The translations under genes were made by a program, and so were the position numbers. This document shows, in pieces, positions 44,321 to 55,124 of a stretch of DNA of 64,000 nt. This DNA is from Pictodentalium vernedei (Eukaryota; Mollusca; Scaphopoda; Dentaliida; Dentaliidae): NCBI GenBank assembly GCA_031216915.1, contig CM062296.1:145308344-145372343 (forward strand). Direction: 5' to 3'. Under the pieces are notes generated by a model. The model saw only the letters and a program-made list of their open reading frames with translations. It ran no database searches and was not told the origin of the DNA. Numbering within the stretch: the stretch's first letter is position 1; each line of letters opens with the position of its first letter.

Positions 44321-45594
44321 CTTTTATTAGCAGTAACAAAAGGAAAAATTGGCTTTCTTTTCTACTGATAACGCAGGTGTTTTCTCAACAATTACGTGTT
44401 TCTTAATTGGACATTCCTTGCGCGTCTAATAATTTCAAGGGCGATAACTTTATCGAAAGTCAATTTTCATGACGAAAAAAGTCACGCAAGTCCGGGGATG
44501 TATGCGCCCTGACGATAAAGAAGACCACTTCCTTCGGCGCCGGGATGCTTCCGCCCAACCACCATAGGTCATAGCGTGTCTTAATGAAATGCCATTAGGC
44601 AAGTCCACTTTTCTACAGCCCCTCCCCAAACACGTGTAAAAGGGATATCCATGCCACTTGAACTGGAAGACGCCATCAGAAATCAAAAACACACACAAGA
44701 GGGTTAAATAAGTAGATCACCGTTTGAAGTTGAAAAAAAAAACAACGACTTTATAACGTATCAAATTCGAGGTGATTCAGAGAGGATGTATGTTTACGTT
44801 CTGGGTCAATTATATTCCGTACATTTAAACCTTCCTTCAAATTAGCCATTTCCTGTTAGCGATCCTATATTTGAACCATTCAGCGAGTATACAAATTGTT
44901 ACGTGTCCAGCATGTTTTTTTTTCGAGTGTGCATTTTATTTCTACCAACAAAAATCACTCTTCATACTTCCGGTAGAGAAATACGCAATGTGCTAATTAA
45001 ATTTTAACTGTGTGTGGCTTTTAGATTTAATTAGCTAATTTATGTTCAACCTGATAACATCCTGGGGCTAATAAATAATTGAAAATACACGAGTTTTATG
45101 AATCAATGTCTTATGCTTCCGTGTTCATCCAGAAAGTGAAGCTCTGTGACAAGGACATGGCGACGAGGTGCGGTGCGTTGTGGGGAGGGGGTGGGGGTCC
45201 CCATAAATTCCGACCTACATCTCCAGCATTAGAAAGTTTACAGGTAGCAGTTGGAACATCTACACTCAAATGGGGAGGGGTGAAGGGGTAAATGGTTTTC
45301 TCAACGGCTTGATATTCGGTAGCCAGAGGGCGCAGTTGGAAGTTCGAAGGGGACGCACCCTCGAACCACGACCCTTTAGCCACACGTCCACGCAGCGTCT
45401 GGTCCCACGTTTGAAATTGGTAGTCTCAATTCAAAACTATGATAATGATGACAGTTTTTATGGATCGTGGGCCAGCAGGGAATGCATTGTTCAGGTAATA
45501 CGGAAACATCACAGTACGGAAGCCTCAAAGGAACATATAGGTATATTTGTTTAGTATATTTTATTTAAATTCTAGTATATAAAGAATATCTATG
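44321..45594. other. No recognisable feature (1.3 kb)
   Basis: Unique-looking, A/T-rich, with a G-rich patch at 45,181-45,200. Short frames here carry no recognisable domain. Confidence 0.45.
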
Positions 45595-46205
45595 CTGTTT
45601 TAGTGAGTATCGGGAATTATCTCATGAGTGTGGACCTGAAAGTTTTTTTTTTACGAGCGCTTGGCGCGAGTGAAAAATAATACTTTAAGGTCCACACTCA
45701 TGAGATAATTCCCGATATTCACTGAAACAGCGTAGATTTTCTTTTTTATTATATGCTACGTGACATTTTACTGGGCAATATTCAGCCCAATTTGACTGCA
45801 AACAGTTTCAAGACAATAACAAAAAGCTGCTGATCGTTCCTTCAAGGCGACGTTCAAGGCGACGTCATGCGCCGACGCGTAACGTCATTTAGGAAGCTAC
45901 TGAAAGAAATCATTGTGTGGACCTGAAAATAAAACTTTCAGATCCACATTCATGAGATAATGCCGGATACTGACTAAAATAGAGTAGATTTTCTTTTTTA
46001 TTATATGCTACGAGACATTTTATTGCACAATATTCAGCCCAATTCGACGAGAAATGCGTACGTTTCAAAACAATAACAAAGATCAGCTGGTCGTTCTTTC
46101 AAGGCGACGTTATGCGGCGTAGAGCGACGTCATTTAGGAGTCGATAGATATCGAGAAATATCTTTTAGATAATTTGAAAATAATTCACAGGATAGCATAC
46201 AATAA
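45595..46205. repeat. Dispersed repeat Z, copy 2, with terminal hairpin
   Basis: Opens with a long hairpin at 45,595-45,730 (GGGAATTATCTCATGAGTGT and complement, arms about 43 bp), then the same dimeric body as 41,835-42,425. It ends ATATCGAGAAATATCTTTTA. Confidence 0.75.
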
Positions 46206-46245
46206 ATTTCATTTTTTTTATCTTTTGTTTTATTTTTTACTTCTT

Positions 46246-46378
46246 ACCTCGGGTGAACAGTTTCCACCTCGGGTGATATGTTTACGCTCTGGGTAGAAAG
46301 TTTTCAGCTCGGATGAAAAGTTTCCACCTCCGGTGAATAGTTTCGACCTCAGGTGAAAAGTTTTTTGCTCGGACAGAA
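46246..46378. repeat. Degenerate minisatellite, about 23-bp unit
   Basis: About six units of the form ACCTCGGGTGAACAGTTTCC with 15-30% differences (CGCTCTGGGTAGAAAG, CAGCTCGGATGAAAAG, CACCTCCGGTGAATAG, GACCTCAGGTGAAAAG). Confidence 0.75.
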
Positions 46379-46631
46379 TATAACTTATGCACATCTCGCA
46401 TAACACAATCGGCCCTGATGATCAAGCCCAAGTTTTTTATGTAAAATTTACATACGTTACAGTCCGTGTCTACTTTTCATTGTGTGAATCTACTGATACA
46501 AAAGTTCCACACTTCTATCGTGCTTCAGTAGCGGTTAACCGGTAGCAAAAGTCGTAACCGGAAAAACATTATAGCCGTTCCGGTACCGGATAATCAGTGA
46601 ATCTTTTCAAGACTAATGCAATCCTCGAAAG

Positions 46632-46985
46632 GGCTATTTATTTATTTATATATTGGTGTTTAAGGTCACATATTTCTGCACAATGGCTAATCATGACCTC
46701 GACAGTTTTACGGGTGAAGGAAGCCGGAGTACCCGGAGAGAACCACCGAGCAACGGCGAGCAACTGTCAGCTCCCCAACATACTAACTCCACACAAACAG
46801 GGTTAGCATTGGTTGAAGACAGTGCTCCATCGACGTGCCTTAGTACACAACGTCTCCGTTCCCCCACGTGCGCAATGGGGGTGAAGTGTCTTGCCCAAGA
46901 ACACAACGCGGTTGCCGTAGGTGGGATTCGAACCGAGGACCTCTCGGCTTGCAGTCTGCACCTCTACCTAGTGAGCCACCGCGCC
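46632..46985 (-). mobile_element. tRNA-headed SINE, head type B
   Basis: Minus-strand head GGCGCGGTGGCTCACTAGG with B box GGTTCGAATCCC, full body, tail on the left. CCTCGAAAG flanks it at 46,623-46,631 and 46,986-46,994. Confidence 0.88.
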
Positions 46986-47098
46986 CCTCGAAAGCACTAG
47001 CAGCTTGTGGTGAATTTCCCCCCACATTTATAACGGTAAATTTCATCTTGTAGAAAGCCAGTCATAATTTAATTCTGCAGCCCAATGTGGCGGTACGA

Positions 47099-47339
47099 TT
47101 AACCCATTACCCAACGCAGACGACATCAAAATTTATTATTTTAAATATCATTTTTTCAAAAAATGTCAACAAAACCATATCATGTGACCCCTCGTTGGAA
47201 CGAGCTCGACGAGCTCGTTCCAACGAGGGGTCACATGATATGGTTTTGTTGAAATATTTTGAAAAAATAATATTTTTTCAACTACTGAATTCGCATATTA
47301 CACGGGCGGATGCGGCCGACTCGTTGGGTAAGGGGTTAA
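47099..47339 (+). mobile_element. MITE3, best-preserved copy
   Basis: TTAACCCATTACCCAACGCA to TCGTTGGGTAAGGGGTTAA. A near-perfect palindrome spans 47,166-47,252, with centre GAACGAGCTCGACGAGCTCG. Confidence 0.9.
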
Positions 47340-48100
47340 TATTTGCTGACTAACACGACAAAAGCAAAACAGATTTATCTATATTTGCCGAGAAGGGTAC
47401 TGTATTCGACACAGGGCCAAGGATGGGAGGAGGAGTCACTGTCCACCAAATAAAATAAATAAAAGAAAAGAAAAGAACAGTCGGCATTTTCAAAGACCTC
47501 CGCACAGGCATAATACTGTGACAGACAGTTTAGAGATATGTGAGTCAAACTAGCCTTGAAATTAGCCACAGCAAATCGGCACTGACGTAGTACAAGGCGT
47601 GGCAGTCTTCAACTGTTTAGTATATGTATGTGACTAGAGGTTTTTGGTTCCGCAGTATGCTTCCTCTTAATTAAAAAAAAAGTACCCTACACCCGCCCAG
47701 TTGCCAGACATCCAACTTTCAAGAAAACCATTAGAACTCCTCCCCCCCGCCTCTCTTGAAAGAGATTATTTCCACCGCTACATGCGAATATTCAATAGCC
47801 GATTGAAGATATACGAATGCACCGGTTTCCCTCCTCCCCCCCCCCCCCCCCGTTGTGTTCGAACTATATAACCTTCGGGCTCTAGGGTTGGAATTTGCGT
47901 CATTCATCAACACAGTTAGAAAACCTCAGGAAATGTGGTTCAAAAATCACTAACTGCATGCTAGAAACGTTCACAGCCACAAAAAGTGCCACGAAATCTA
48001 CAACCAAAGGGCATGAAATTTCCAACTATTGTGGTTTGAGACAATTTGTATCTATTGAATATTCTGGCCAAATTTGGTGGGTTGAGACACCCCTTATCCC
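47340..48100. other. No recognisable feature
   Basis: Includes a C run (47,836-47,851). No supported gene. Confidence 0.45.
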
Positions 48101-48466
48101 TCCAGGGGCGTTGCTAAGATTTCCTATTGAGGGTGGGGTGAGCATATATTTTTTTTTTTTGGGGGGGGGGGCGCCAGGTCGATATTAACCACAGACATAT
48201 CGGAAGGCCGTAGGCCTGAGGTGAGGGTGGGTATGGCCCTCCCATTTGTGGGGTTTCGAGGAGGTCCCCATTCCTCCACAAATTGGAGGGCCATTCCCAC
48301 CCTACCTCAATTCGGGGGGCTCCCTCGATAAAAGTTTGAAAATTCAATGCCCTGAGAGTGAATCTGGGGCCCTTTGGTGCTTTAATTCTCTCATTTTGAG
48401 TTTGCCCATGCAATGTTTAGGGGGGTCATGCCCCCCCCCCCCCTCCCCGTCTGTCGCTACGAGCCT
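48101..48466. mobile_element. Possible hAT-like element
   Basis: CAGGGGCGTTGCTAAGATT at the left; inverted CAGGCTCGTAGCGACAGA at the right. G and C runs lie near both ends. An inverted repeat fills 48,212-48,315 (GGTGGGTATGGCCCTCC; GGAGGGCCATTCCCACC). Flanks do not match, so this call rests on the ends alone. Confidence 0.45.
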
Positions 48467-48585
48467 GGCATGAGTACATAAGAACCGTCGTGCAAATTCC
48501 CCGACCACAACATGCATTTGGTTCCCCCGACCATCACGTCACCACCGCCATATCATTCTGAAGATAGTAACGGCCCTGAATTCCT

Positions 48586-48666
48586 AACACGTCGTCGCTG
48601 AATGCTAAAATGTCCTATGTCCCATATGGGACATAGGACATTCTAGCACTCAGGCGACGACGTGTT
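48586..48666. repeat. Near-perfect 81-bp hairpin
   Basis: AACACGTCGTCGC, AATGCTA and AATGTCCTATGTCCCATATG pair with the downstream complement; the centre CCCATATGGG has no loop. Only a few mismatches. Confidence 0.8.
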
Positions 48667-49265
48667 GAAGCGGTAAAAAACAATGATCAAGTGAGAAAAT
48701 CGGCTGACGATTAAAATCACTAAGAAGATTTATGTAATTCCACCTTTACAAAACAACATATTTAAGTAAACAAATACACAAACACGCATTAGAATTAGGT
48801 TTTAAAAAATGTGATAAATCATAGATAAAGAATTAACACACACCCACGTTATTGCCATTCTTCTAATACAGATTTTCTGCACAGCACGCACCATGTGGCA
48901 TATGTGTGTTTGTATTAAAATTGATTAGTTTCTATTTACCCAACGCACTGCTTGACTTTGTTGAGTTATAGATTATATAACCTGTTATACAATTGCCTAA
49001 AATTGTGGAGGAAAATACTCCAATGTTTGGTGGTTACGTGCATGAGGTGTGCTATATAGGTGTGTTGAAAGGTGCGTGGGATGTAGGTTTATAAGTCCGT
49101 CAAATAGAGACACAAACAAAAACTGTTTTGAAGCCCATATCTAGTATTCGTTTGCGTTCGTTCTTGTGATGCAAACGCGTAACACGATGTACGAAGTGTG
49201 GCGACGTAGACTGGTATACGGGGGTTGGGGAGGGGAGTCCCTCCCATTTTCGTGAAGAAATTTTT
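48667..49265. other. No recognisable feature
   Basis: A/T-rich, no coding signal noted. Confidence 0.45.
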
Positions 49266-49800
49266 TAACTCTTTACCCATTGAACAGTGCAGATTACTCC
49301 AGCGCTAATCACAATAATCGCCATTCAGTGTTTAACCCTTTACCTAACATGAAAAGCAGACGACACTTGCAAAAAAAATTCTGGAATAACTACTTGTTTT
49401 CATTTTTTGTCTCAAAAACATAGGTTATGACCCCTCGTTGGAGCGAGCTCGACGAGCTCGTTCCAACGAGGGGTCATAACCTATGTTTTTGAGACAAAAA
49501 AAATGAAAAAATAATGAAAATTAATTGGCGATTTTTTAGAATAGCGCTGGCCGGTTTTTTGCCGTTACGTTAGGTAAAGGTTTAATACTTTGTCTGTTTT
49601 GCTTCCTAAACATAGCTTTTGAATTATCATTGGAACGAGCTCGGCCAGCTCGTTCCAATGAGATGTCATGTGCTATACATTGGATGAGAAAAGTAGAATT
49701 GTTAGTTAATTGGGAGAAAATAGTCAGGTGTAGTCTACTGGTCATGTTAGGTGTAGTCTACTGGTCACGTTAGGCGTGGTCTACTGGTCATGTTAGGTAA
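49266..49800. mobile_element. Old MITE1-like element split by a MITE1
   Basis: Left part TTAACTCTTTACCCATTG...GCCATTCAGTG; right part resumes after the MITE1 with CTTCCTAAACATAGC, a GGAACGAGCTCGGCCAGCTC palindrome, and a right end where GTCTACTGGTCATGTTAGGT is repeated three times. Its CATTCAGTG segment resembles the LINE-internal satellite unit (TATTCAGTA), so it may be an intermediate form. Confidence 0.65.
49332..49585 (-). mobile_element. MITE1 copy nested in an older relative
   Basis: TTAACCCTTTACCTAACATG to GTTAGGTAAAGGTTTAA, with a near-perfect palindrome (49,403-49,498). Confidence 0.9.
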
Positions 49801-50334
49801 AGTGAGTCTATTACAGAGTCTCATGGCATCATTCATTTCGTGTGTTATTTACTGTCACATCGTCCAATAGAAAGCAGGGACATAACTACTAATGGAAGGG
49901 CAGTGGCGGATCCAGGATTGAAAAGGGGGTGGGGGGTGGGGGGGTGGGGGGTGGGGTGGAAAATTGAGTGGCGGAGCGGAACTGTGAATGATGGAATTAA
50001 CTCAGGATAACGAGTTTGCATGATGTGATTTTCTTGAAGTGCATTTCGAGGGTTTTTTTTTACCACGATAAGTAAACGTATTACAGAAATCTCTTACCGA
50101 TTGACATCATGCATACTTATGAAGCTCGACATTGTGTACAATGTGGTTGTAAATAGTAACAGTTAGAATTTTGGCCGATTGGAAACCGAGTTGGAATTTG
50201 GGAAATAAAGGAGACATCAGCATCACCAAAGAAGCTTTAATATCCAGATAGATGGAATTTCCAAATACTCATGACTTGCCCTCCGAATTTCCAACTATAG
50301 GAAATTTTGGCATGATTGGAGGGTGGGGTGGGTC
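49801..50334. other. No gene; possible hAT terminus
   Basis: Only notable item: CAGTGGCGGATCCAGGATTG at 49,900 followed by a GGGGTGG-rich stretch, which looks like an hAT left end. No right end was found. Confidence 0.4.
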
Positions 50335-50693
50335 GCCAGTCGCCACGTCCTTGCCTCGTGGGTCCACGATGGCGTCATGTACTAAAACGTACTGCACATC
50401 GATGGTGATCTTGCCATCAACCTCTGTTAACGCTGCTTGTACAGAGGAGAGTTTGACAGCTGCTAGCCGCCGCTCGGTGGATGTCTCCAGATATTCCGGC
50501 TTCCTCCACCCGCACAACTGTCTGACACGATGTGACACTGGCTGTTGACTGTGCCATTAAGCCACAACGAACAAACAAACACTATCAGTTCTTGCTGCTA
50601 TTTGTGGGTCCTCTCGGGACTCCGGCATCCTCCATCCATAAAACTGTCCATCCCAAAATGACGTTAGCTCTTACTGTGTCGGTACTACCCAAA

Positions 50694-50744
<51 letters not shown>

Positions 50745-50748
50745 ATTT
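50335..50748 (+). mobile_element. Two partial SINE bodies and an AAAT microsatellite
   Basis: 50,335-50,580 carries the body blocks (CGTACTGCACATCGATGGTG, CGGCTTCCTCCACCCGCAC) without a head. 50,600-50,690 repeats the 3' part (GGGACTCCGGCATCCTCC) and ends in about 13 AAAT units (50,694-50,745). Confidence 0.7.
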
Positions 50749-51038
50749 TGCTTTCATCTGGTCATCTTAATCAAAACAGAATGGGACGCTCAAAAGAACA
50801 CTAATATGTGACATCTGCTTTGCCGACCCTAGACACAAACCCTTGATCTCCAGTTTGAATCGATTTGGCAATCATCCATCCACATCCATAACTCAAAACA
50901 CTCTCCACTCTTTTTTTTTATCTATTGTTTCATTTCTCTCGTTCTATTTTTAATGAGAAAATTATATTGGATCCCGTCTGAGTCTTGGAATGAAACTGTA
51001 TTTATTTGCCACCATACATGAGACGACTTTACAAAAGC

Positions 51039-51280
51039 TTAACCCTTTCAACCCCAGAGGCTGTTTTTCCGACCGGTCTCACAAGCTATGTCATAATGTC
51101 ATTAAGTGGGATGGGTACAAGGTAAATGTGCGGTGTTGACCAATCAATATTTTCAATGTGCAACCCCAAGGCTGCACGTTGAAAATATTAATTGTTCTAA
51201 CCCTAAATAATAAATATGGACTCTTCCAACTGCTGCTGTTGAACTGACATGGAAGATACCATCAGAGTTGAAAGGGTTAA
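51039..51280 (+). mobile_element. MITE2 copy, intact ends
   Basis: TTAACCCTTTCAACCCCAGA to AGTTGAAAGGGTTAA, 242 bp with central AATGTGCAACCCCAAGGCTG. The right TTAA is intact. Confidence 0.9.
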
Positions 51281-51939
51281 AGATTACAGTCGAATCCTGT
51301 TCTTTTTTTGTGCTTACTTGAAATATTTCTTTTTGTATTTCATATTACTGTTCATATAAGATTGTCAGTTTTTGTAAAAATTAAGTGTTTATTTTCCCAA
51401 ATAAAATATTGTTTAGACTAAAGAGACAAAGCTGAGACTGTCTTCTCCCAATAACACACGATTTTGCGATAATATTGCTGCTCATGCGCAGTGAAAAACA
51501 ACAAATACGACTTTGACGCGACAATCGTTCCAGAACTGTGGTGTAACTGACATCTGCAGTGGTGGCCAAGTTCAGATACTATATGACTTTGTTGCGTGTA
51601 CAAAAGACTGCTCTTGAGTTTGAGGATCATAAAGAATATTTATTGCTTTATTACCTGAACACACAAATAAAGGTACTAGCATCTGGCATAGGATCATACA
51701 AATGAAATTAAATATTTTTGTTTATGTTTAGATAATTATTTAGAGAACATGATAATGGTTTGAGTAATACTCTTTTATGACTTGGGCAGATCAGTGAGTA
51801 CTGTAAGGAGGAACTTATATTGAAATTAATCAAACACAGAGCTTAGTTTGTGTTTTTGATGAAAAAAATTTCCGGATCAATCAGTCAATAAAACCTCAGA
51901 GCACGACATATGTCAGTCGTTGCCCCAATATGTTTAGAT
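51281..51939. other. No recognisable feature
   Basis: A/T-rich with no supported gene. Confidence 0.45.
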
Positions 51940-51949
51940 GAGCTTCGTG

Positions 51950-52671
51950 GGAGCGCGGTGGCTCATTGGTAGACTGTTGGACTTCTATGCTAGAGGTCCC
52001 GAGTTCGATCCCCGTCCGGGACGACCCACGTTGTATCTTTGGGCAAGGCACTTTATCCCGGTTGCCTACATGATGACACGATGACGCTGTGTACTAAGGC
52101 GTACTGCACGTCGATGGTGCACATGTCTTCAACCGCTGTAACCCTGTTTGAGCGGAGCTTGAACAGAGTTAGAATGCTGAGGAGCTGACAGTTGCTCGTC
52201 GATGCTCGGTGGTTCTCTCCGAGTACTCCAGCTTCTTCCACCCGTAAAACTGTCACGATTAGGCATTGTGCTTAAGTATGTGACCTTAAACACCAATAAA
52301 TCTAATATATAAATGCGAATGTCTGTATCTATCTTTTTTTGGGTGGGTGCCGTGCCCGTGCGGGGTGACCTTGACCTTGAAATTGATGACTTTGACCTTT
52401 TATTTCGAAAACAGCCAGGCAGATCGGGCTAAAATTTCAGATGTGCGGGTATATTGAGTCATCGATCATTTTGACTTTATCGGGTGTCCGTGCGGTGTGA
52501 CCTTGACCTTCAAACTGGTGACCTTGATATATTCCTCCGTTTCTCGGCCGATTGATCTCAAATTTTGTACATCATTTTGACTTTAACGGGGTGTCCATGA
52601 CGTCAAACTTCTGATATAACCATCTTCACCCATGCAACGCCGGGTATTCACCCGCTAGTAAATAAATAAAG
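51950..52671 (+). mobile_element. tRNA-headed SINE, head type A, tail split by a Helitron-like element
   Basis: Head GGCTCATTGGTAGACTGTTG, B box GAGTTCGATCCCC, full body, tail CAATAAA, then the Helitron-like element, then TAAATAAATAAA. GAGCTTCGTG flanks the whole at 51,940-51,949 and 52,672-52,681, showing that the tail continues beyond the insertion. Confidence 0.92.
52301..52658 (+). mobile_element. Helitron-like non-autonomous element, 358 bp
   Basis: Begins TCTAATATATAAATGCGAAT and ends CGGGTATTCACCCGCTAG: a short hairpin (CGGGT/ACCCG) just before CTAG, and a 5' TC. It lies exactly between A and T with no duplication. No Rep/helicase coding. GACCTTGACCTT direct repeats occur inside. Confidence 0.82.
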
Positions 52672-52722
52672 GAGCTTCGTGTTAACTCCTTACTGCTCGT
52701 AATTGTCAGTAAGTTAAGATGT

Positions 52723-53076
52723 AGGGGGCGCGGTGGCTCAGTTGGTAGAGGTGCAGGCTGCAAGCCGAGAGGTCCTCGGTTCGAATCCCACCTGCGGCAA
52801 CCGCGTTGTGTCCTTGGGCAAGACACTTCACCCCCATTGCCCACGTGGGGGCACGGTGACGTTGTGTACTAAGGCGTACTGCACGTCGATGGTGCACCTG
52901 TCTTCAACCAATGCTAACCCTGCTTGTGTGGAGTTGGTATGTTGGGGAGCTGACAGTTGCTCGCCGTTGCTCGGTGGTTCCCCCCGGGTAATCCGGCTTC
53001 CTCCACCCGTAAAACTGTCACGGTCATGGTTAGCCATTGTGCAGAAATATGTGACCTTAAACACCAATAAATAAAT
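52723..53076 (+). mobile_element. tRNA-headed SINE, head type B, best-preserved copy
   Basis: GGTGGCTCAGTTGGTAGAGG (A box), GGTTCGAATCCC (B box), body with GTGTCCTTGGGCAAGACACT, tail CAATAAATAA. AAGTTAAGATGT flanks it at 52,711-52,722 and 53,077-53,088. Confidence 0.93.
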
Positions 53077-53119
53077 AAGTTAAGATGTGTGAAGACAAAA
53101 TTTCTTTAGTTTTGTAAAT

Positions 53120-53780
53120 ATCTTGGGATAAAATTTTATCTAACAATCATATAGATTTTGGCCTGAAAACCACGAGAAACGGTACGTATCACATAATGTG
53201 TTCCGATTCCGTATCATATAGACGACTCATTCTGATTCCGTATCATATAGACGACTCGTTTCCGGTAGCGATACGGGCTATCATAACAGGCACATAGATA
53301 CATTCTATGTGCGTTTCAGTGGCCGACCGAACATTATGTTTCAAAAATGTTTGAAAATAATTTAACCCTTTACATATCATGAAAAGCAGACGACACTTGC
53401 AAAAAAAATTCTTGAATAACTATTTTTTTCATTTTTTGTCTCAAAAACATAGGCTATGAACGAGGGGTCATAACCTATGTTTTTGAGACAAAAAATGAAA
53501 ATTAATTGGCGATTTTTTGAGAATAGCATTGGCCGGTTTTATCCGTTACGTTGGGTGAAGGGTTAAGATTTAATCTGTTTATGTAACAGAATTGTTAGAT
53601 AAATGAATTATCATGATAATGTGTATGTCCTGTGATTCGTATCAAATTCTCGGTGGTGTCCAAAAATGGGAGCACAACTCACCGGAAAAGCCGGCTCGTT
53701 GAGATCCAATTCTGGACACCACCTCGAATCTGATACAAATCACAGGATATGCACATTATCATGATAATCTGTATATATCG
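53120..53780. repeat. Dispersed repeat Y, copy 2, split by a MITE1
   Basis: Begins TTTTATCTAACAATCATATA and ends with a 162-bp hairpin (53,607-53,768, arms about 55 bp, ATTATCATGATAATGTGTAT and complement). GAATTGTTAGATAAA near 53,590 is inverted relative to the start. Confidence 0.75.
53353..53566 (-). mobile_element. MITE1 copy with palindrome centre deleted
   Basis: TTAACCCTTTACATATCATG to TTGGGTGAAGGGTTAA, 214 bp. The centre is reduced to CATAGGCTATGAACGAGGGG, an asymmetric deletion of one arm tip. Confidence 0.9.
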
Positions 53781-54384
53781 ACCCTTGAGTGCAGCAAAGG
53801 CATTGTAGATTGCGCCTTGTTGCACTCAACAGACGAAATATTCTCGTATTTGCAATAAATAACGGTGAAGAATTGTCAATATTGTGAACTTAGAAATAGT
53901 GTTAAGGGTGGGGGGCTAATTATTTATGTCATTCAAAGAATAATAATTACATTGTTAATGTAGTTATACGTTTTGGGCCCAAATACTCAATTTCCATTGG
54001 TCAGCTGGGTGAAAACGTCATGACCAAATGTAATTCATTTTCCAATGAATACATTTGGTCGAACTTTGACCCACATTTACGGTAGAGAGCAGTTGACAGA
54101 ATGTAATTCGGGCGGTGTTTGGGCGGGTTTTTTAACTTTTAGCGCCTCTCGCAGTGATCAACTCCGCTGCTGTTTCTTTGGTGACATTTCCCAACAGTGG
54201 CATAAAGCCCGTTACTAAAATACTCGTATCCATTTCTAAAGTTGTGAAAATTAAAAATCAGGAATGTGCGCTTTGTATTTTGTGTGAGGGTGGTTTTTCG
54301 CCTCGTTCGTTCGCACATGTTTTATTTCGTCTTTTTGCTTTGTTGTTTGGTAAAAAGTAGTTTAAACAGTTACGGAATGTAATT
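53781..54384. other. Unassigned; one weak small frame
   Basis: GACCAAATGTA and TACATTTGGTC form a short hairpin (54,021-54,060). A 68-codon plus-strand frame at 54,154-54,360 has no motif I recognise, and I do not call it a gene. Confidence 0.4.
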
Positions 54385-54497
54385 ATAAGAATTGAATGCA
54401 ATTTTTATAATCTTTATTGGAGTATGAACGTGTGGGAATGGGTACAAATTGTACGAATCCCTTCGGATTGCATTCAATTCTTAAAACGTTTGTCATA
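54385..54497. repeat. Short MITE-like hairpin
   Basis: AAGAATTGAATGCAAT at the left pairs with ATTGCATTCAATTCTT at the right across about 80 bp; the interior also has partial symmetry. No target duplication seen. Confidence 0.6.
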
Positions 54498-55124
54498 TGT
54501 AGGGTTTAATCCCGAGAACGAGAATTCAAGGGCTCCCGGTACCGAAAGACGGTCATGATACCCGGAAAATCTATAGCACGGAACCGGAAATCACGCAGGG
54601 AACTGTTTGTGAGTTTAACTCAAGTTTTCAAAATTGAAAAATTTCCCAACCTAACTTTGTAAGATTTCGTCAGCCCTTACACGCCCGAACCTTTTACGAT
54701 CCTGCTTCCTGAAGAACCTTTCTCGCCAAATCACTGTAGTTCAAAATCAGTTCCAGAGGACTCCTGTCTGAAACAGCAAGACCTTCAATTGCTTCAAAGT
54801 TCAAACTCGTCTTCATATTTCAGAATTACTAGTATCTCTCACTATTCACTACCTCTTTCAATATCAACTTTTTCTCCACTATCGTCACCACTCACCTCTC
54901 CTGCAAGCAGAAGGGACTGGTGACGGCAGTGAAGAGGGAGTTATAAAACTAGGGATTCTGAAAATGAAGACGAGTTGGAAGCGGGTTTGGGTTTTCACAC
55001 TTCTGTTTGAAAAATAACTTTTTGTATGAAGATGGCAGATTGCCAATAAAATATTTTCATTTTCCTAGTGATAGAGAAGTTTGGAAATAATTTGCGAACA
55101 GTGCAGTTCAGTATATAGTTCACC
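54498..55124. other. No recognisable feature
   Basis: No repeats or coding signal that I can support. Confidence 0.45.

Noticed and set aside
52736-52810. Genuine tRNA gene with A and B boxes
   Set aside because: The tRNA-like head is followed by a SINE body and AATA tail, flanked by target duplications, and recurs many times. The same holds for the heads at 16,867, 43,601, 46,632 and 51,950.
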